From JACRIK01 sp040753835 (GTDB lineage Bacteria > Planctomycetota > MHYJ01 > JACQXL01), in assembly GCA_040753835.1 (NCBI GenBank), contig JBFMDM010000016.1, positions 1-25,346 of the forward strand: a DNA stretch of 25,346 bases, in the 5' to 3' direction. A model generated the notes under the pieces. That model was not told the DNA's origin. It saw only the letters and a list, made by a program, of their open reading frames with translations, and did not search any database. Position numbers and translations under genes: made by a program. This document shows, in pieces, positions 22,161 to 25,346 of the stretch (position 1 is its first letter; every line of letters begins with the position of its first letter).

Positions 22161-22344
22161 CCCTAACAAAAAGAACCGGAACCACAGATTTCACCGATTA
22201 CACGGATTTCAGCCAGAGGCTGATCCGCCTTCGGCGGAAAATCTGCGAAATCTGTGTAATCTGCGGAGTCGCAACGGAGTCCCGATTATTTCGGGGTGGT
22301 TGCTATCCGTGTTTATCTGCGTCTGTGGTTTCATTATGTTAGAC
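22161..22344. mobile_element. MITE-like inverted-repeat element
   Basis: The left arm has CCCTAAC (22161-22167) and then AACCACAGA through ACACGGAT (22180-22207). The right arm has ATCCGTGT through CTGTGGTT (22305-22330) and then GTTAGAC (22338-22344). Arms match at the outer nine and inner eight bases. Inside lie AAATCTGTGTAATCTG, a GATCCGCC-TTC-GGCGGA hairpin, and copy B of the 35-bp element. There is no coding capacity for a transposase. Its arms recur singly at the nrdR, queE and oxidase gene borders. No clear target-site duplication is seen. Confidence 0.7.
22262..22296 (+). repeat. 35-bp two-hairpin dispersed element, copy B
   Basis: TGCGGAGTCGCA, then ACGGAGTCCCGATT, then ATTTCGGGG. 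It differs from copy A at only two positions and is nested inside the MITE-like element. Confidence 0.88.
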
Positions 22345-22641
22345 GCTCTAAGTATCTGGTTGAAGCACGGACTAACCACGATTGAAATACCCGAAGACCA
22401 AAAATACCTGTCTGAAATTGTGCCGATACTGGAGGAGGCGGAGAAAAACGTTTATGATGTTGCCGACGAGAGGTTATCCGGCTACAGGGAAGAGACACAG
22501 CGGAAGATTATTGGCGGCGTCTTCCTGAATCTCCGCGAAGACCCGGTTGAATACCAGGCCACCACCAAATCCAAAGGCAAGAAATAGGGCAAAATCATAT
22601 GTTGTACATTCCTTTTCCCAACCCGCGTCATTTCTGTCCCA

Positions 22642-22971
22642 ATAGGGTACAGCCCGTGAATCCGGCTGGTACTACCCGCTGGATTGGCTGGTACTACCCG
22701 CTGGATTGGCTGGGACTACCCCCTGGATTGGCAGATACTACCCCATAGATTGGCAGGGACTACCCCTTGGATTGGCTGATACTACCCCCTGGATTGTCAG
22801 GTACTATCCCCTGAATTGGCAGATACTACCCTTTGGATTGATTGCTACTACCCGCTGGATTGACTGATACTACCCCCTAAATTGGTAGGTACTCCCCCCT
22901 AGATTGGCAGATACTACCCCTTGGATTGGTAGATACTACCCGTTAAACCAAGGGGTACTACCCCCTACCCT
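22642..22971 (+). repeat. Tandem array of 22-bp units (14 clear copies plus one degenerate)
   Basis: Fourteen units follow each other without gap in exact 22-base phase from 22664 to 22971, preceded by one weak unit (22642-22663). The core ACTACCC at unit positions 8-14 is intact in all but two clear units. Most units begin with G and end in ATT (often GGATT). Positions 2-7 and 15-19 vary among a few bases. Units 1 and 2 are identical; the last two are the most diverged. The period is not a multiple of three, stops are frequent, and no ORF crosses it, so it is non-coding. It occupies most of the 465-bp gap between genes and leads into the promoter of the orphan gene at 23053. Iterons or stacked protein-binding sites are possible. 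Confidence 0.93.
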
Positions 22972-22987
22972 ATCCTCCCCCTCCCCC
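22961..22987 (-). promoter_or_regulatory. G-quadruplex motif on the minus strand
   Basis: Four C runs on the plus strand (22961-22965, 22968-22970, 22977-22981, 22983-22987), separated by 2, 6 and 1 bases, give a standard G3+N1-7 quadruplex pattern on the minus strand. It lies between the 22-bp array and the -35 box at 23012. Confidence 0.65.
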
Positions 22988-23011
22988 ACCACTTTTTTAG
23001 AGCGGTATTTT

Positions 23012-23038
23012 TTGACATAACTTTAAGTAAAATATTAT
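23012..23038 (+). promoter_or_regulatory. Candidate promoter of the orphan gene
   Basis: TTGACA (23012-23017) is perfect; TATTAT (23033-23038) follows after 15 bases, slightly short. ATG 23053 is 14 bases further. The surrounding sequence changes sharply from C-rich to AT-rich here. Confidence 0.5.
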
Positions 23039-23052
23039 GTTACGGGAAAAAT

Positions 23053-24039
23053 ATGGATAAAAATCGTTCCAAATCACATATCAGGGTTTTTATTCCTGCA
23101 GTTAATGAGTACCCTCGGGAAAAGGCAGAGAATTGGGCTAAAAAGTATGAGCAGGGATTGAGGCATACCCTGGCGCAACAGCGCAAGGCAGTTCCCAACC
23201 AGAAGGCGTTCTTTGAGAAGATTGCCCGGCCTATTCTGGAGGGGTCCAAATACTGGGTTAGCCCTGAGGTTAGCGGCGTCATAAGCCAGAAAGGACGAAC
23301 AGGTAAGGAGATTTATGAGCGGATGGAGGCCAAATTATTCAGCCGCAAGACGGCCTGGAAATATTTCAGGAATACGAATCTGGCGTATAAAACCAGGGAT
23401 GGGATAGAGGCAAAGAAAATCAAGGACTGGCTTCCTTATGCCGCGGCGTATTATGCGATAGAGATGACCTTCGGCGCCTGGCGGTATTTAGGCTCAATTA
23501 ATGATACTGGCGAAGGCGCATTTGTTTTGGCAAGCGAGTGGCTGACCGGCCGGATGGACTGCCTGAATTTCTTCAGGGACCAGGACGAGCGACTGCAGGG
23601 ACATCCAGTTCTGATAACCGCGCCGGAGAGGGCCTCGGAATTCCGGCGCGGCCTGCGCAATAAACTGGCCCGGGCCGTGATGATTCTGGACATCTTCAAT
23701 TGTTCTGCGAATGCGGTCAGTGAGCAGAACGACCAGATTAACGAATTCGTCAACGGCTTTATCCGGACTGAGATTATGCCGTTTAAGACCGATGGCAACT
23801 CCCATATCAATTTCACGGTCCTGCCTGAGACCGCAAGGTTGCGCGACTGCCGGGAATTAAGGGAACTCCGCTACCGGCTTTGCAGGCATTTTCTGGACGA
23901 GACCGTATCTAACAAGCAACTTGTTCCTCCGCTATATGAAAACCGGATAATCCCGTCTCTGGTTCATACCCTTATCGGCCATCCGGATTATCCGGTCTGC
24001 GTGGATATGTATTTGGATATAAAAGTGGCGCCCCGTTAG
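23053..24039 (+). CDS. Orphan 328-aa protein of unknown function next to the 22-bp array
   Basis: I recognise no family. The N-terminus is basic (MDKNRSKSHIRVF), followed by a long helical basic stretch (PREKAENWAKKYEQGLRHTLAQQRK). The middle is aromatic rich (WLPYAAAYYAIEMTFGAWRYLG), and a later segment has MILDIFNCSANAVSEQNDQINEFVNGFIRTEIMP. No signal peptide, membrane helix, zinc motif or nuclease signature is evident, so it is probably a soluble cytoplasmic protein. GGGA lies about six bases before ATG 23053. The stop codon falls inside an inverted repeat (24031-24043), so the last residues (VAPR) are encoded by repeat sequence. Its base content resembles the housekeeping genes. The array directly upstream makes it the natural candidate for an array-binding protein, by inference only. 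Confidence 0.8.
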   Translation: MDKNRSKSHIRVFIPAVNEYPREKAENWAKKYEQGLRHTLAQQRKAVPNQKAFFEKIARPILEGSKYWVSPEVSGVISQKGRTGKEIYERMEAKLFSRKTAWKYFRNTNLAYKTRDGIEAKKIKDWLPYAAAYYAIEMTFGAWRYLGSINDTGEGAFVLASEWLTGRMDCLNFFRDQDERLQGHPVLITAPERASEFRRGLRNKLARAVMILDIFNCSANAVSEQNDQINEFVNGFIRTEIMPFKTDGNSHINFTVLPETARLRDCRELRELRYRLCRHFLDETVSNKQLVPPLYENRIIPSLVHTLIGHPDYPVCVDMYLDIKVAPR

Positions 24040-24107
24040 AAAGACCCGTAATGAGTTTGTCAGGGAATTTATTACTCTTACCTTTAGTCTGGAACTTTCT
24101 AACGGGG
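24031..24107. repeat. Inverted repeat overlapping the stop of the orphan gene
   Basis: CCCCGTTAGAAAG (24031-24043) and CTTTCTAACGGGG (24095-24107) are perfect 13-bp arms around a 51-base loop. No T run follows, so it is a poor intrinsic terminator. The left arm contains the stop codon TAG (24037-24039). The rest of the 277-bp spacer to ribBA holds AT-rich sequence with TTGACA (24144) and TATAAT (24151) that are too close together to be one promoter, and no FMN riboswitch. Confidence 0.75.
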
Positions 24108-24267
24108 TGGCGGGTAATTATTAGAGCGTAAATCTTGCAATTGTTGACAATATAATGTATGCTGCAAAATTCCAATATACCTAACGGTACTTTTATTTGT
24201 ATAGTATTTATTAGTGGTGACAACGGGATTGAACGGACAAATCTAATCTGGTAAATCAGTTGAATCC

Positions 24268-24302
24268 TGCGGAGCCGCAGAGGAGTCCCGATAATTTCGG
24301 GG
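24268..24302 (+). repeat. 35-bp two-hairpin dispersed element, copy C (ribBA leader)
   Basis: TGCGGAGCCGCA, GAGGAGTCCCGA, then TAATTTCGGGG. It ends 14 bases before the ribBA start codon, so it forms the last part of the 5' leader. Confidence 0.85.
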
Positions 24303-24316
24303 TCGTCTAACGAATT

Positions 24317-25346
24317 ATGACCAAGATTTTTGCGACTGTGCCCGAGGTGCTCAAGGACCTTAAGCAGGGAAAGATGATAGTCCTGGTTGACGACGAGGAC
24401 CGGGAGAACGAGGGCGATTTGATGATGCTGGCCGAGAAGGTCACCCCGGATGCCGTCAACTTTATGGCTAAATACGGCCGGGGCTTAATCTGCCTGACCC
24501 TGACCGATGAGAAGGCGGATAAACTGAACCTGCCTTTGATGGTGCGCGATAATACCTCCAAGTTTGAGACGGCCTTTACGGTTTCCATTGACGCCAAACA
24601 CGGCATTGCCACCGGTATTTCGGCCTACGACCGGGCCAAGACCATCCTGGACGCCATCAAGGATAACGCCAGTGAGGATGATTTTGTCCGGCCGGGACAT
24701 ATATTCCCTCTGCGCGCCAAGGAGGGCGGAGTGCTGGTACGCGCCGGACAGACCGAGGGCTCGGTTGACCTGGCCAAACTGGCCGGGGCCAAGCCCATCG
24801 GCGTGATTTGCGAGATTATGAACGACGACGGCACGATGTCGCGCCTGCCACAATTAATAGAGTTCTGCAAGGAGCATAAACTTAAAATTGCCAGCATCGC
24901 GGAGATTATCAATTACCGCCGGACCAATGAGAAACTGATAACGAATATCACCACGGCAAAACTGCCGACCAGATACGGCGATTTTAAACTGCGGCTGTAC
25001 CGGTCACAGGTGGATGAATACCTGCATATGGCCCTGTGCTTGGGAGATATCGGCACAGGCAAGGTCCACAAAGAGCCGGTCCTGGTCCGGGTGCATTCGG
25101 AGTGTCTTACCGGGGATATCTTCGGCTCTATGCGCTGCGACTGCGGAGAGCAGTTGCATAAGGCCATGCAGATTATCGCCAAAGAGGGCAAGGGCGTGGT
25201 GCTGTATATGCGGCAGGAAGGCCGGGGCATCGGGCTGGAGAACAAACTCAAGGCATACGCTTTGCAGGACGGCGGGCTGGATACGGTGGAGGCCAATACC
25301 AAACTGGGCTTTCCGGCTGATTTGCGCGATTACGGAATCGGAGCGC
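24317..25346 (+). CDS. ribBA: Bifunctional 3,4-dihydroxy-2-butanone-4-phosphate synthase / GTP cyclohydrolase II (cut by window edge)
   Basis: RibBA makes both precursors of riboflavin: DHBP from ribulose 5-phosphate and the pyrimidine from GTP. The first 343 codons are inside the window. The DHBP synthase half (about 1-200) has the acidic loop DDEDRENEGDL at 25-35, the segment SIDAKHGIATGISAYDRAKT, and GVICEIMNDDGTMSRLPQL. The GTP cyclohydrolase II half has zinc cysteines C263, C274 and C276 (HSECLTGDIFGSMRCDCGEQL region) and RQEGRGIGLENKLKAYALQD. The C-terminal end lies beyond the window. ATG 24317 fits the family start; no strong Shine-Dalgarno site is seen. No FMN riboswitch is recognisable upstream; copy C of the 35-bp element sits in the leader instead. 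Confidence 0.96.
   Translation, partial: MTKIFATVPEVLKDLKQGKMIVLVDDEDRENEGDLMMLAEKVTPDAVNFMAKYGRGLICLTLTDEKADKLNLPLMVRDNTSKFETAFTVSIDAKHGIATGISAYDRAKTILDAIKDNASEDDFVRPGHIFPLRAKEGGVLVRAGQTEGSVDLAKLAGAKPIGVICEIMNDDGTMSRLPQLIEFCKEHKLKIASIAEIINYRRTNEKLITNITTAKLPTRYGDFKLRLYRSQVDEYLHMALCLGDIGTGKVHKEPVLVRVHSECLTGDIFGSMRCDCGEQLHKAMQIIAKEGKGVVLYMRQEGRGIGLENKLKAYALQDGGLDTVEANTKLGFPADLRDYGIGA

Larger units (their letters stand above)
22075..22587 (+). pseudogene. ORF of unknown function interrupted by an in-frame repeat element
   Basis: This open frame would give 170 residues but is a composite. The first 29 (MFPNDWRLYYQKDKHIQCKT and following ELEARYLKA) look like ordinary protein. Residues about 30-87 are translated repeat (NHRFHRLHGFQPEADPPSAE...). 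From M88 (ATG 22336) the sequence looks natural again: LDALSIWLKHGLTTIEIPED, then VPILEEAEKNVYDVADERLSGYREE. The element at 22161-22344 therefore appears to have landed in a gene without closing the frame. Alternatively the real gene is only 22336-22587 (83 aa). I recognise no family; the last part is helical and charged. Confidence 0.4.

Noticed and set aside
22161..22344. Integron attC site
   Set aside because: GTTAGAC at the right end fits the core, but the left CCCTAAC does not match the consensus purine, the length is too great, and no integrase or cassette structure is visible.
22642..22971. CRISPR array
   Set aside because: Units are contiguous with no unique spacers, the period is only 22 bases, and no cas gene is nearby.
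24144..24156. Promoter from TTGACA and TATAAT
   Set aside because: The two boxes are separated by a single base, so they cannot be the -35 and -10 of one promoter.
24108..24316. FMN riboswitch before ribBA
   Set aside because: I could not find the conserved RFN segments; the leader instead holds AT-rich sequence and copy C of the 35-bp element.

Overview
The window comes from a bacterial chromosome of roughly balanced base composition. NrdR, TruA, QueE, RibBA and an AMP-forming acyl-CoA synthetase are all present and bacterial in type. Secreted HEAT-repeat proteins, a PATAN-TPR-PEGA-propeller giant, a DUF3106-like protein with a zinc-finger anti-sigma factor, and many small dispersed palindromes suggest a large Gram-negative-type environmental genome. 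My guess is an uncultured Planctomycetota or similar lineage, but this is inference from gene style only. No rRNA, tRNA, CRISPR array or complete transposase was seen.

Layout. 1-134 (-): 5' part of nrdR. 280-9396 (+): acyl-CoA synthetase, HNH endonuclease, two exported HEAT proteins that overlap by one base, and a 1064-aa PATAN/TPR/PEGA/beta-propeller membrane protein, closely spaced and probably one or two transcripts. 9414-10626 (+): a clean sigma70 promoter, a multi-pass membrane protein, and a terminator buried in the 3' end of the convergent truA. 10565-13287 (-): queE, a TPR protein and truA, led by a promoter that probably gives a leaderless queE message. 13295-16273 (-): an anti-sigma factor without a visible sigma factor, a DUF3106-like exported protein, and a very charged repeat protein, with a cluster of palindromes between the last two. 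16371-17760: a FAD amine oxidase gene bounded by a perfect 21-bp inverted repeat. 17781-18776 (+): a class IV aminotransferase.

18786-22587 (+) looks like a decaying defence island. It holds a RadC-type helix-hairpin-helix domain fused to a DNA methyltransferase that stops just after motif IV, a wHTH-nucleotidyltransferase/HEPN pair of toxin-antitoxin type preceded by a 21-bp direct repeat, a PD-(D/E)XK-like nuclease remnant, a zinc-ribbon protein, a broken piece of another DNA methyltransferase, and an ORF interrupted by a MITE-like element.

22642-24039 is the most unusual part. At least 14 consecutive 22-bp units lie in exact phase, followed by a G-quadruplex motif on the minus strand, a candidate promoter, and a 328-aa protein that I cannot assign to any family. 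The window ends inside ribBA (24317 onward).

A theme across the window is a load of small palindromic repeats. They sit in spacers, where gene starts or stops often abut an AACCACAGAT-type repeat, and also in frame inside conserved enzymes (acyl-CoA synthetase, HNH nuclease, aminotransferase twice, DUF3106 protein). This recalls Rickettsia palindromic elements.
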